Shown here: positions 8,688 to 16,703 of the stretch, piece by piece
Position numbering within the stretch: the stretch's first letter is position 1
Layout of the letters: each line of letters begins with the position of its first letter
Assembly: GCA_902476265.1 (NCBI GenBank)
Contig: CABSCP010000014.1
Location: 20,584-84,583, forward strand
Reading direction: 5' to 3'
DNA from: an uncultured Lachnospiraceae bacterium
GTDB taxonomy: Bacteria; Bacillota; Clostridia; Lachnospirales; Lachnospiraceae
DNA: 64,000 bases
Notes under the pieces: model-generated
Database searches by the model: none
What the model was told of the DNA's origin: nothing
The model's input: only the letters and a program-made list of their open reading frames with translations
Made by a program: the position numbers and the translations under genes

Positions 8688-9961
8688 AGATTCGTTTTTA
8701 TAATGCAAGAATTTTGACGATGAATGGAAATTGGGAACTCACAGAAGGGGAACTCTGGACGAAAGACGAAAGGATTTCTTATGTGGGACCGGCAAAGGAG
8801 TCCGGGGACATAAAATGGGATCAGGAAATCGACTGTGAGGGCAATGTGCTGATGCCCGGTTTTAAAAATGCCCATACCCATTCCGGAATGACGGCCATGC
8901 GTTCCTTTGCGGACGATATGCCCCTGCAGGAATGGCTCAATACCAAGATCTTCCCGCTGGAAGCAAAAATGACGGAACAGGACAACAACGATCTGACCAA
9001 GCTTGCTATCCTGGAATATCTGACGTCCGGCGTCACCTCTATTTTTGACATGTACCTGTCTCCAAAAGACATTGCCCGGGCCTGCATTGAGATGGGAATG
9101 CGCTGCGTTCTGGTGAGCGGGTTGAATAAATTCGGCCCTTCCGTGGAGGAGATGGAAAACCGCTACAATAAGCTCAACAACATGCACCCGCTGATTTCCT
9201 ACAGGATGGGCGTACATGCGGAATATACCTGTGATAAAGCGCTGCTGGAGGAAGTATCTGCGCTGGTGCACAAATATCAGGCCCCTCTGTTCACCCATTT
9301 GTCGGAAACGAAACTGGAAACGGAAGAATGTGTCGCTCGTTATGGGATGACGCCGCCTCAGTTTCTGGACTCTCTGGGGCTGTTTGATTTTGGCGGCGGC
9401 GGTTACCATTGTGTGTATTTCACGGAAGAGGACATGGATCTGTTTGCGAAAAAGGGACTGTATATCGTGACCAATCCCGGTTCCAACACAAAGCTGGCCA
9501 GCGGTATCGCGCCCATCGGCCGTTTCCTGGAAAAAGGGATCCCGGTAGCCATCGGTACGGACGGGCCTTCCAGCAATAACTGCCTGGATATGTTCCGGGA
9601 GATGTTCCTTGTAACCGGACTGGCGAAGCTTCTGCAAAAGGACGCTTCCGCTGTGGACGCCCATGAAGTGCTGAAGATGGCTGCGGTAAACGGGGCTCAT
9701 GCCATGGGTCTGCCGGATGCGGACATGCTGGCGGAAGGAAAGCTGGCGGATCTCATCATGATCGATCTCCATCAGCCCAACATGCAGCCGCTTAACAATA
9801 TCACCAAAAACATCGTCTACAGCGGCAGCAAGCAGAACGTGAAAATGACCATGATCCACGGAAAAATCCTGTATTATAACGGGGAATATTTAAACGGTGT
9901 GGACGCGGAAGCAATCTATGCCAAAGCCAACGAGATCATCGCGAGATTGTCTGCTCAGTAA
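8684..9961 (+). CDS. mtaD: 5-methylthioadenosine/S-adenosylhomocysteine deaminase-like amidohydrolase
   Basis: A 425-residue amidohydrolase of the TIM-barrel superfamily. Metal ligands are visible in order: NAHTHSGM, GVHAEYTCD, FTHLSETK and GTDGPSSNN (catalytic Asp). The arrangement and the active-site segment MPLQEWLNTKIFPLEAKM match the MTA/SAH or adenosine-type deaminases (MtaD/TrzN-AtzB group). The precise substrate cannot be fixed from sequence; nearby PNP, cytidine deaminase and a purine permease support a purine nucleoside. The start at 8684 overlaps the cdd stop by four bases. Confidence 0.85.
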   Translation: MKIRFYNARILTMNGNWELTEGELWTKDERISYVGPAKESGDIKWDQEIDCEGNVLMPGFKNAHTHSGMTAMRSFADDMPLQEWLNTKIFPLEAKMTEQDNNDLTKLAILEYLTSGVTSIFDMYLSPKDIARACIEMGMRCVLVSGLNKFGPSVEEMENRYNKLNNMHPLISYRMGVHAEYTCDKALLEEVSALVHKYQAPLFTHLSETKLETEECVARYGMTPPQFLDSLGLFDFGGGGYHCVYFTEEDMDLFAKKGLYIVTNPGSNTKLASGIAPIGRFLEKGIPVAIGTDGPSSNNCLDMFREMFLVTGLAKLLQKDASAVDAHEVLKMAAVNGAHAMGLPDADMLAEGKLADLIMIDLHQPNMQPLNNITKNIVYSGSKQNVKMTMIHGKILYYNGEYLNGVDAEAIYAKANEIIARLSAQ

Positions 9962-10011
9962 AAAGGGGTTTTTATTCACAATTTTTATAACGATATGTTA
10001 CAAAAAATACA

Positions 10012-10040
10012 TGGACTTTTGTAGAAAAATGGAATACAAT
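10012..10040 (+). promoter_or_regulatory. Promoter and structured leader of the purine permease gene
   Basis: TGGACT (10012-10017) and TACAAT (10035-10040) are 17 bases apart. This leaves a leader of about 120 bases before the permease. It contains CCGGGG/CCCCGG arms around an A-rich loop near 10109-10140. I could not match it to the purine riboswitch consensus. Confidence 0.5.
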
Positions 10041-10167
10041 TGTACATGTATTTTTTGTTGTACCAAACCGGGATATCTCTTGAAATAGATGTGCCGGAAA
10101 GTATGCTTACCGGGGGATTGCAGAAAAAAGACTGCCCCGGCGGGCCAAAATTCTTAGGAGGTAGGAG

Positions 10168-11538
10168 ATGTTAGAGAAAGTCTTCAAATTGAAGGAAAAC
10201 AAAACCGACGTCAGAACAGAGCTCATGGCCGGTCTCACCACATTTATGACCATGGCATATATTCTGGCAGTCAACCCCAATATCCTTTCCGCAGCAGGAA
10301 TGGATAAGAATGCAGTGCTGATTGCAACTGCGCTGGCGTCCTTTATCGGGACAGCCATGATGGCATTTTTCGCAAATTACCCGTTTGCCCTGGCGCCCGG
10401 CATGGGACTGAATGCGTACTTCGCATACACGGTCTGCATCGGTATGGGCTATTCCTGGCAGATCGCCCTGGTTGCGGTGTTTGTGGAAGGCCTGATTTTC
10501 ATCGTTCTTTCTTTGACCAACGTGCGGGAAGCGATTTTTAACTCCATCCCGACTACATTAAAATATGCGGTCAGCGGCGGTATCGGCTTATTCATCGCCT
10601 TTATCGGCCTGCAGAATGCAAAGCTGATTGTAAACAGCGATTCAACGCTTTTGACATACCAGACCTTTAAGGGAGAAAACTTCCATTCCATCGGTATAGG
10701 CGCGATTCTGGCCCTGATCGGTGTGCTGATCATCGGGATCCTTTTGGTGAAGCGGGTAAAGGGAGGAATGCTGTTCGGTATCCTGATCACATGGGTGCTG
10801 GGCATTCTCTGTGAACTGGCAGGACTTTATGTGCCCAATCCCGATGCAGGCATGTATTCCGTCATTCCCACTGCATTTGTGAGCTTTGACTTCACCTCCT
10901 TAGGACAGACCTTCGGACAGGTATTTAAGGCAGATTTTGCATCCTTAAAAGTGCTGGACTTCATCGTGATCATGTTCGCCTTCCTGTTTGTGGATATGTT
11001 CGATACCTTGGGCACCCTGATCGGCGTTGCGTCCAAAGCCGACATGCTGGATAAAGACGGCAAACTGCCCCGCATTAAAGGCGCGCTGCTGGCAGACGCA
11101 GTGGCGACCAGCGCGGGCGCTATTTTAGGGACTTCCACCACCACCACCTTCGTGGAAAGCGCTTCCGGCGTTACGGAAGGCGGACGCACCGGCCTGACAG
11201 CCATCACCACCGGCCTGTTATTCCTGCTGGCCCTGATCTTTTCTCCGTTGTTTTTGACAATTCCGTCCTTTGCAACTGCGCCGGCCCTGATCGTAGTAGG
11301 CTTCTATATGATCAGCAATGTGGTGAAGATCAACTTCGATGATCCCTCGGAAGGCATTCCGGCATTTTTGGCAATCGCTGCAATGCCCCTGGCATACAGC
11401 ATTTCCGAAGGCATTTCCATCAGTGTGATTTCTTACACTTTGTTAAACCTGGTGACAGGAAAGGCAAAAGAGAAGAAGCTTGGCTGGCTGATGTATGTGC
11501 TTACAGTTCTGTTTATTTTAAAATATATTTTCCTGTAA
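10168..11538 (+). CDS. NCS2/AzgA-family purine permease
   Basis: The 456-residue, strongly hydrophobic protein is an AzgA-type NCS2 transporter (PbuG/PbuO-like), importing hypoxanthine, guanine or adenine with protons. Recognisable segments are the N-terminal ELMAGLTTFMTMAYILAVNP, the substrate-site region FALAPGMGLNAYFAYTV, and the later DTLGTLIGVASKADMLD followed by GTSTTTTFVESASGV. About 13 membrane helices are expected. A clear AGGAGG precedes the ATG. It has its own promoter and terminator and sits after the salvage enzymes, consistent with purine base uptake. The exact base is not decidable from sequence. Confidence 0.92.
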   Translation: MLEKVFKLKENKTDVRTELMAGLTTFMTMAYILAVNPNILSAAGMDKNAVLIATALASFIGTAMMAFFANYPFALAPGMGLNAYFAYTVCIGMGYSWQIALVAVFVEGLIFIVLSLTNVREAIFNSIPTTLKYAVSGGIGLFIAFIGLQNAKLIVNSDSTLLTYQTFKGENFHSIGIGAILALIGVLIIGILLVKRVKGGMLFGILITWVLGILCELAGLYVPNPDAGMYSVIPTAFVSFDFTSLGQTFGQVFKADFASLKVLDFIVIMFAFLFVDMFDTLGTLIGVASKADMLDKDGKLPRIKGALLADAVATSAGAILGTSTTTTFVESASGVTEGGRTGLTAITTGLLFLLALIFSPLFLTIPSFATAPALIVVGFYMISNVVKINFDDPSEGIPAFLAIAAMPLAYSISEGISISVISYTLLNLVTGKAKEKKLGWLMYVLTVLFILKYIFL

Positions 11539-11556
11539 AACCGGGGATTTCAACGG

Positions 11557-11584
11557 GAGGATCAGCGATGCTGATCCTCTTTTT
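11557..11584 (+). terminator. Terminator after the purine permease
   Basis: Perfect ten-base arms at 11557-11566 and 11570-11579 (GAGGATCAGC), three-base loop, followed by TTTTT. Confidence 0.93.
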
Positions 11585-11606
11585 GCATATTATGCATATT
11601 ATGCGG

Positions 11607-11635
11607 TTGTTTACTGTGTTAAAGTCTGTTATAAT
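11607..11635 (+). promoter_or_regulatory. Promoter of the sirtuin-like/his operon
   Basis: TTGTTT (11607-11612) and TATAAT (11630-11635), 17 bases apart, 31 bases before the first start codon. Confidence 0.6.
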
Positions 11636-11666
11636 ACGTTAAGAAAAAAAGAGAAAGGTGTCGGTT

Positions 11667-12467
11667 ATGCTGGAGAAGATAAAGGAATCGGTAAATGAGG
11701 CGCAGCTTGTGCTGGTGGGGATCGGGACGGAGTTTGCCCAGCCGTTTGATAAAATGGAACAGGATCCGTTTTATGCGCCCCTCCTGGAACAGGCAGGGGA
11801 AGAGGAGAATGCAGAGCAGCTTCTGCAATTTCTTCATTTTCACTATTTGAAGCGCCATCCGGATGAAAAGATCATCCTGGCATATGACCGGCTGGCAGAA
11901 CTGCTGCAGGAAAAAAACTATTTCATCGTTTCCCTTTGTACGGATGACAATATCTTTCGGTCCGGTCTGGATCCGAAACGGATCGTGACGCCCTGCGGCG
12001 GCTATCGGGCCATGCAGTGTGGGAAGGAATGTGTGAAGGATCAGGAAATGCTCGTGACGGATGAAAATGTGATGCAGGAGCTGTTAAGAAGCATCGATGA
12101 CTGCGGACAAGATTTCAACAGGATTGATTTCCCGGTCTGTGCGGAATGCACGAAGCCGTTGTGGTTTAATCAGATCACTTCCCCGGACTATAAGGAAGAA
12201 GGGTATCTTGACCAGTGGCAGCTGTATACGAAATGGCTGCAGGGCACTTTGAACAGGAAACTCTGTATTCTGGAACTGGGGGTGGGGATGCAGTATCCCC
12301 AGGTGATCCGGTTCCCCTTTGAAAAAATATGTTATTTTAACCAGAAGTCATATTTATACAGAATACACTCCAAATTGTACCAGCTGACAGAGGAGTTGAA
12401 AGGGCGGGGGACTTCCGTCGCCTGTGATCCGGTATCCTTTTTTACGAAAGATGAGGGAGAAAAATGA
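11667..12467 (+). CDS. Sirtuin-like (SIR2-fold) protein with altered NAD motifs
   Basis: The 266-residue product looks like a divergent SIR2-family protein. It has an N-terminal LVLVGIGTEF where classic sirtuins have GAGxS, a central SLCTDDNIFRSGLDP in the place of the TQNID loop, and two cysteine pairs (C-x6-C-x3-C and CAEC) resembling the zinc ribbon. The C-terminal part ILELGVGMQYPQVIRFPFE corresponds to the last Rossmann strand. The catalytic His-Gly of true deacylases is not evident. The activity is therefore uncertain; it could bind NAD or ADP-ribose without deacylating. The ATG at 11667 is preferred to GTG 11658 for ribosome-site spacing. It overlaps hisH by four bases. Confidence 0.55.
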   Translation: MLEKIKESVNEAQLVLVGIGTEFAQPFDKMEQDPFYAPLLEQAGEEENAEQLLQFLHFHYLKRHPDEKIILAYDRLAELLQEKNYFIVSLCTDDNIFRSGLDPKRIVTPCGGYRAMQCGKECVKDQEMLVTDENVMQELLRSIDDCGQDFNRIDFPVCAECTKPLWFNQITSPDYKEEGYLDQWQLYTKWLQGTLNRKLCILELGVGMQYPQVIRFPFEKICYFNQKSYLYRIHSKLYQLTEELKGRGTSVACDPVSFFTKDEGEK

Positions 12468-13096
12468 TTGCCATTATTGATTATGATGCGGGGAATATCA
12501 AGAGTGTGGAAAAGGCGCTTCTTTTTCTGCAGGAGGAAACTGTGCTGACCCGCGATCCTGAAAAACTGCTGGCAGCGGAAAAAGTCATTCTGCCCGGGGT
12601 GGGCTCTTTCGGGGATGCCATGGGAAAGCTGAAGGATTATGGGCTGATCGAAGTGATCCGCAGGATTGTGGAAAAAGGAACCCCTTTTCTAGGCATATGC
12701 TTAGGGCTGCAGCTTTTGTTTGAATCCAGTGAGGAAAGCCCGGGTGTGGAAGGGCTGGGAATCCTGAAAGGGAAAATCATCCGGATTCCGGAAGGAAAAG
12801 GACCGGACGGATGCCCCTTAAAAATTCCGCACATCGGCTGGAACTCTCTGGATTTTCCCAAAAAAGGCCGCCTGTTTTCAAATCTTCCTGCGCAGCCTTA
12901 TGTATATTTTGTCCATTCCTACTATTTAAAAGCCGAAGAGGATATCGTCACTGCGCGCACCGAATATGGCGTGGCCATTGACGCATCCGTGGAAAAAGGA
13001 AACGTGTTCGCCTGCCAGTTCCATCCGGAAAAAAGTTCGGATACAGGACTGCAGATTTTGAAAAATTTCGTGGCGATCGGCAGAAAGGAAGGCTGA
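12464..13096 (+). CDS. hisH: Imidazole glycerol phosphate synthase, glutaminase subunit HisH
   Basis: A 210-residue class I glutamine amidotransferase that supplies ammonia to HisF in histidine and AICAR formation. The nucleophile motif GICLGLQLLFE and the His-x-Glu pair near the end (CQFHPEKSS) are present, as is the N-terminal IDYDAGNIKSVEKAL typical of HisH. The start overlaps the stop of the sirtuin-like gene (ATGA) and the stop lies two bases before hisF, so the three are translated as a unit. The rest of the histidine pathway is not in this window. Confidence 0.95.
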   Translation: MIAIIDYDAGNIKSVEKALLFLQEETVLTRDPEKLLAAEKVILPGVGSFGDAMGKLKDYGLIEVIRRIVEKGTPFLGICLGLQLLFESSEESPGVEGLGILKGKIIRIPEGKGPDGCPLKIPHIGWNSLDFPKKGRLFSNLPAQPYVYFVHSYYLKAEEDIVTARTEYGVAIDASVEKGNVFACQFHPEKSSDTGLQILKNFVAIGRKEG

Positions 13097-13098
13097 GA

Positions 13099-13863
13099 AT
13101 GCATACAAAAAGAATCATTCCCTGTCTGGACGTCCATGAGGGCAGGGTGGTAAAAGGCGTAAATTTTGTGAATCTGCAAGACGCCGGGGATCCGGTGGAA
13201 ATCGCTGCCGCCTATGACAGGGCGGGAGCGGATGAACTGGTTTTTCTGGACATCACGGCATCTTCGGACGACCGTGCCACGGTGGCGGATATGGTGCGGC
13301 GGGTGGCGGAGACCGTTTTCATCCCTTTCACGGTGGGCGGCGGAATCCGCACGGTGGAAGACTTCCGGGCTCTTTTGAGGGAAGGAGCGGATAAAATATC
13401 CGTCAATTCTTCCGCCATCAATACGCCCCGGCTGATCAGCGATGCGGCGGACAAGTTCGGAAGTCAGTGTGTGGTGGTGGCCATTGATGCCAGACGGCGT
13501 AAGGATGGCAGCGGATGGAATATATACAAAAACGGGGGCAGGATCGATACCGGCATTGACGCGGTGGAATGGGCCGAAAAGGTGGAACGGCTGGGCGCGG
13601 GAGAAATCCTTTTGACCAGCATGGACTGCGACGGCACCAAAGCCGGTTACGACATCGAACTGACCAAAACCATCTCGTCCCGGGTGTCTGTCCCGGTGAT
13701 CGCCTCCGGCGGTGCGGGAGAACTGGCGCATTTTTATGAAGCGCTCACAGAAGGCGGCGCCGAAGCTGCCCTGGCGGCATCTCTTTTTCATTATAAAGAG
13801 CTGGAAATCTGCCAGGTAAAGAAATATCTGAAGGAGAGAGGAGTGGCGGTCAGATGGCAATGA
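13099..13863 (+). CDS. hisF: Imidazole glycerol phosphate synthase, cyclase subunit HisF
   Basis: A 254-residue (beta-alpha)8 barrel that joins PRFAR with ammonia. Signature parts are IIPCLDVHEGRVVKGVNF with the catalytic Asp, DELVFLDITAS, VGGGIRTVEDF, DKISVNSSAI, LTSMDCDGTKAGYD (second catalytic Asp) and VIASGGAG. The length is typical. The 3' end overlaps the start of ung by ten bases, an overlap that suggests translational coupling to a gene unrelated in function. Confidence 0.96.
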   Translation: MHTKRIIPCLDVHEGRVVKGVNFVNLQDAGDPVEIAAAYDRAGADELVFLDITASSDDRATVADMVRRVAETVFIPFTVGGGIRTVEDFRALLREGADKISVNSSAINTPRLISDAADKFGSQCVVVAIDARRRKDGSGWNIYKNGGRIDTGIDAVEWAEKVERLGAGEILLTSMDCDGTKAGYDIELTKTISSRVSVPVIASGGAGELAHFYEALTEGGAEAALAASLFHYKELEICQVKKYLKERGVAVRWQ

Positions 13864-14528
13864 TCAATAATGACTGGCTTCCTGCATTAAAAGAAGAATT
13901 CAGGAAACCTTATTATTCGGAGCTGTTTTCCTTTGTGAAGGACGAATATGCGACGAGGGTGATCTACCCTCCGGCGGATGATATTTTTAACGCTTTTCAT
14001 TTCACGCCCCTGCATGAGGTGAAGGTGGTTATTTTGGGACAGGATCCCTATCATAATGAGCACCAGGCCCACGGACTGTGTTTCTCGGTGCAGCCCGATC
14101 AGGAAATTCCCCCTTCCCTGGTGAATATTTATCAGGAACTGCACGATGACCTGGGCTGTTATATTCCCAACAACGGTTATTTGAAAAAGTGGGCGGATCA
14201 GGGGGTGCTGCTTCTGAATACAGTGCTCACGGTCCGGGCCCACCAGGCCAATTCCCATCAGGGGAAAGGCTGGGAGCGGTTCACAGATGCGGTGATTGAG
14301 GCGGTCAATGCTCAGGACCGGCCCATCGTGTTCCTGCTTTGGGGAAGGCCCGCGCAGATGAAAGCAGATATGTTAAACAATCCCAATCATCTGATTTTAA
14401 AGGCGCCGCATCCCAGTCCCCTTTCGGCATTCCGCGGCTTTTTCGGCTGCCGGCATTTCAGCCAGGCAAATGAATTTTTAAAAGCCCACGGCGTCGCCCC
14501 CATCGACTGGCAGATTGAAAACAGATAA
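13854..14528 (+). CDS. ung: Uracil-DNA glycosylase
   Basis: A 224-residue family 1 UDG that removes uracil from DNA. The water-activating motif GQDPYH lies at residues 62-67 (Asp64 catalytic), followed by GLCFSV, and the C-terminal minor-groove loop reads HPSPLSAFRGFFG with the catalytic His. A second ATG six bases downstream is an alternative start. It follows hisF with a ten-base overlap and precedes lysA by 23 bases. Confidence 0.96.
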   Translation: MAMINNDWLPALKEEFRKPYYSELFSFVKDEYATRVIYPPADDIFNAFHFTPLHEVKVVILGQDPYHNEHQAHGLCFSVQPDQEIPPSLVNIYQELHDDLGCYIPNNGYLKKWADQGVLLLNTVLTVRAHQANSHQGKGWERFTDAVIEAVNAQDRPIVFLLWGRPAQMKADMLNNPNHLILKAPHPSPLSAFRGFFGCRHFSQANEFLKAHGVAPIDWQIENR

Positions 14529-14551
14529 ACGGAAATAAATGAGGAGTATGC

Positions 14552-15823
14552 ATGAAAAAATTACCGTTCGTAACCAAAGAACAGATTGAAGAGATCGTAA
14601 AAACTTATCCCACACCCTTTCATATTTATGACGAGAGAGGGATCCGCGAAAACGCGGCAAAAGTGAAAGAGGCTTTTTCCTGGAATCCGGGATTTAAAGA
14701 ATACTTTGCGGTGAAGGCCACCCCGAATCCGTTTTTGATGAATATCCTTAGGGAGTATGGATGCGGCTGTGACTGTTCCTCTAAAACAGAACTCATGCTC
14801 TGCGAAGCTGTGGGCATCCGGGGGAGTGAGATCATGTTTTCCTCCAATGACACCCCTGCAGAGGAATATGAAATGGCAGGCAGACTGGGAGCCGTCATCA
14901 ATCTGGATGATATCACCCACATCGATTTTGTGGAGCAAATTTTAGGAAAGCTGCCGGAAACCATGAGCTGCCGGTATAACCCCGGCGGAGTGTTCACGTT
15001 AAGCAACGGCATCATGGACAATCCCGGAGATTCCAAGTACGGAATGACCACAGAGCAGATGTTTGAGGCCTTCCGCATTTTGAAGGAAAAGGGCGTAAAG
15101 CATTTTGGAATCCATGCTTTTCTGGCCAGTAACACCGTTACCAACGAGTATTATCCCCAGCTGGCGAAACAGCTGTTTGAGCTGGCCGTGAAACTGGAAA
15201 AAGAAACCGGGGGAGATATTGCCTTTATCAACCTTTCCGGCGGTGTGGGAATCCCTTACACAACAGATCAGGAACCCAATGATATCCTGGCAATCGGGGA
15301 AGGGGTCCGTCAGGTTTATGAGGAAGTGCTGACCCCCGCGGGAATGGGTGATGTGGCCATCTATACGGAAATGGGACGTTTTATGATGGGACCTTACGGG
15401 GCGCTGGTGACAAAGGCGATCCATGAAAAGCACATTCATAAGGAGTATATCGGTGTGGATGCCTGTGCGGTGAACTTGATGCGTCCGGCCATGTACGGAG
15501 CGTACCACCACATTACGGTGCTGGGAAAGGAAGAGGCTGCCTGTGATCATGTCTATGATGTGACCGGATCCTTATGTGAAAACAATGATAAGTTTGCGGT
15601 TGACAGAAAATTGCCTGAAATAGAAAAAGGGGATTATCTTTTCATCCATGACACCGGGGCGCATGGATTTTCCATGGGTTATAATTATAACGGAAAGCTG
15701 CGCAGCGCGGAACTGCTTTTAAAAGAGGACGGTGCCGTGGAACTGATCCGCCGTGCGGAAACACCACAGGATTATTTCGCCACATTTGACTGTTTCGATT
15801 TCTACAAAAATTTTGATTTTTAG
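14552..15823 (+). CDS. lysA: Diaminopimelate decarboxylase-family enzyme
   Basis: A 423-residue fold III PLP enzyme. The PLP lysine lies in YFAVKATPNP (Lys55), the phosphate-binding glycines in NLSGGVGIPY, and the C-terminal substrate cysteine motif in GSLCENNDKFA. HDTGAHGFSMGYNYNG closes the active site. Diaminopimelate to lysine is the usual reaction, but some variants with this HDTGAH ending act on related amino acids, so the substrate is slightly uncertain. A good AGGAG site precedes the ATG. Homoserine dehydrogenase 0.9 kb downstream belongs to the same aspartate pathway, though a tRNA and terminators intervene. Confidence 0.85.
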   Translation: MKKLPFVTKEQIEEIVKTYPTPFHIYDERGIRENAAKVKEAFSWNPGFKEYFAVKATPNPFLMNILREYGCGCDCSSKTELMLCEAVGIRGSEIMFSSNDTPAEEYEMAGRLGAVINLDDITHIDFVEQILGKLPETMSCRYNPGGVFTLSNGIMDNPGDSKYGMTTEQMFEAFRILKEKGVKHFGIHAFLASNTVTNEYYPQLAKQLFELAVKLEKETGGDIAFINLSGGVGIPYTTDQEPNDILAIGEGVRQVYEEVLTPAGMGDVAIYTEMGRFMMGPYGALVTKAIHEKHIHKEYIGVDACAVNLMRPAMYGAYHHITVLGKEEAACDHVYDVTGSLCENNDKFAVDRKLPEIEKGDYLFIHDTGAHGFSMGYNYNGKLRSAELLLKEDGAVELIRRAETPQDYFATFDCFDFYKNFDF

Positions 15824-15844
15824 GACAAATTTGTAAAGTTTCGC

Positions 15845-15873
15845 TTGAAAACAGAGAAGCTTTATGGTAACAT
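15845..15873 (+). promoter_or_regulatory. Promoter of tRNA-Leu
   Basis: TTGAAA (15845-15850) and TAACAT (15868-15873), 17 bases apart. A hairpin with GCCTGT/ACAGGC arms (15904-15923) lies between promoter and tRNA. Confidence 0.55.
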
Positions 15874-15930
15874 AATATTCGGTCGTGAGAAATCACACTG
15901 ATTGCCTGTTTATTCAGACAGGCGTTGCCA

Positions 15931-16013
15931 GCCGGTGTGGCGGAATGGCAGACGCGGCAGACTCAAAATCTGTTGGTGGCAACATCGTGCCGGTTCAAGT
16001 CCGGCCACCGGCA
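15931..16013 (+). tRNA. tRNA-Leu (anticodon CAA)
   Basis: Acceptor arms GCCGGTG and CACCGGC pair over seven bases. The anticodon loop CTCAAAA gives CAA, decoding UUG. A long variable arm and the T-loop GGTTCAAGTCC fit a class II leucine tRNA. It is 83 bases long and CCA is not encoded. Confidence 0.95.
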
Positions 16014-16023
16014 TTTCAATTAC

Positions 16024-16050
16024 CCCCGAAGTTTATGCTTCGGGGTTTTT
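16024..16050 (+). terminator. Terminator of tRNA-Leu
   Basis: Eight-base arms CCCCGAAG (16024-16031) and CTTCGGGG (16038-16045) with a six-base loop, then TTTTT. Confidence 0.92.
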
Positions 16051-16090
16051 GCTATACAAAAAAATGTCTTCAAAAATGTGAGGATACAGG

Positions 16091-16240
16091 TCAACCCTCT
16101 CCGCCGGGGCCGTCCTTTCTGGGAACTTCATCCGGAATCACGTCCTTCGGAAGATCTGCAGCAGGAATATTGCCGTCGTCATACTGGTTTGACGGCTGTT
16201 GGCCGTCAGGCATGTTTTGGATCTGTTTTTCATCTTTCAT
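16091..16240 (-). CDS. Small acidic protein of 49 residues, unknown function
   Basis: Reading the minus strand from ATG at 16240 gives 49 codons and a TGA. A good ribosome site (AGGAAGGTG) lies eight bases ahead. The peptide starts MKDEKQIQNMPDGQQP and is rich in Asp, Pro, Gly, Gln and Lys, with no Cys and no hydrophobic stretch, so it is probably soluble and disordered (for example DLPKDVIPDEVPRKDGPGGE). The codon choice resembles neighbouring core genes, which favours a real gene over chance. It occupies most of what otherwise looks like a 370-base gap between tRNA-Leu and the next gene. I do not recognise a family. Confidence 0.55.
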   Translation of the reverse strand: MKDEKQIQNMPDGQQPSNQYDDGNIPAADLPKDVIPDEVPRKDGPGGEG

Positions 16241-16418
16241 GATAACACCTTCCTTTCCTCATAAGGATGGACGTCAGGCGGTCGATTTATACGCTATTGT
16301 GACAAAAAAGATTTTTTAAATACCGGAAATGAATGTAAAGTTATGGACATCTTTTTCTATTCATGATATTCTCTCATTATAGGCATTATAACAAAAATTT
16401 CATTGGAGGAATTATCGT

Positions 16419-16628
16419 ATGGCAAGAAGAAAAAAGAACATGACTTATGAAGAAGAAATGACATTTCTGGATAATGAAATTATAAAGACAGAAGCGGCAT
16501 TAAAAGAGTTAAAGGCACGGAAGAAAGAACTCGCAAAGGTGAAGGAGCAGGAAGATTTAAAGGCGCTGTATGAAGCGATTAAAGTGTCCGGCAAATCCGT
16601 TGCGGATGTGATTTCCACATTGAAATAA
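16419..16628 (+). CDS. Small coiled-coil protein, 69 residues
   Basis: Preceded by TTGGAGGAATT, this gene encodes a basic start (MARRKKN), a continuous charged coiled coil (about residues 12-48), and a short C-terminal helix, LYEAIKVSGKSVADVISTLK. It resembles DUF4315-type small proteins, but the match is only by pattern. No membrane segment. A terminator follows, so it is monocistronic. The protein at 18108-18347 has the same plan. Confidence 0.65.
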   Translation: MARRKKNMTYEEEMTFLDNEIIKTEAALKELKARKKELAKVKEQEDLKALYEAIKVSGKSVADVISTLK

Positions 16629-16641
16629 AACGTAGAAACCG

Positions 16642-16671
16642 GGGAACAGGCAATTTGTCTGTTCCCTGTTT
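16642..16671 (+). terminator. Terminator after the 69-residue protein gene
   Basis: Arms GGGAACAG (16642-16649) and CTGTTCCC (16659-16666), nine-base loop, followed by TGTTT. Confidence 0.75.
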
Positions 16672-16703
16672 AAAATAAAAAGTTCGGATACGGAGGGATG
16701 GGA

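Noticed and set aside
9962..10167. Purine riboswitch before the permease
   Set aside because: The conserved J1/2, J2/3 and loop-loop sequences of the purine aptamer could not be found.
15885..16319. Plus-strand open frames across tRNA-Leu and its terminator
   Set aside because: They run through the tRNA, terminator and the minus-strand small gene; no ribosome site or protein-like composition.
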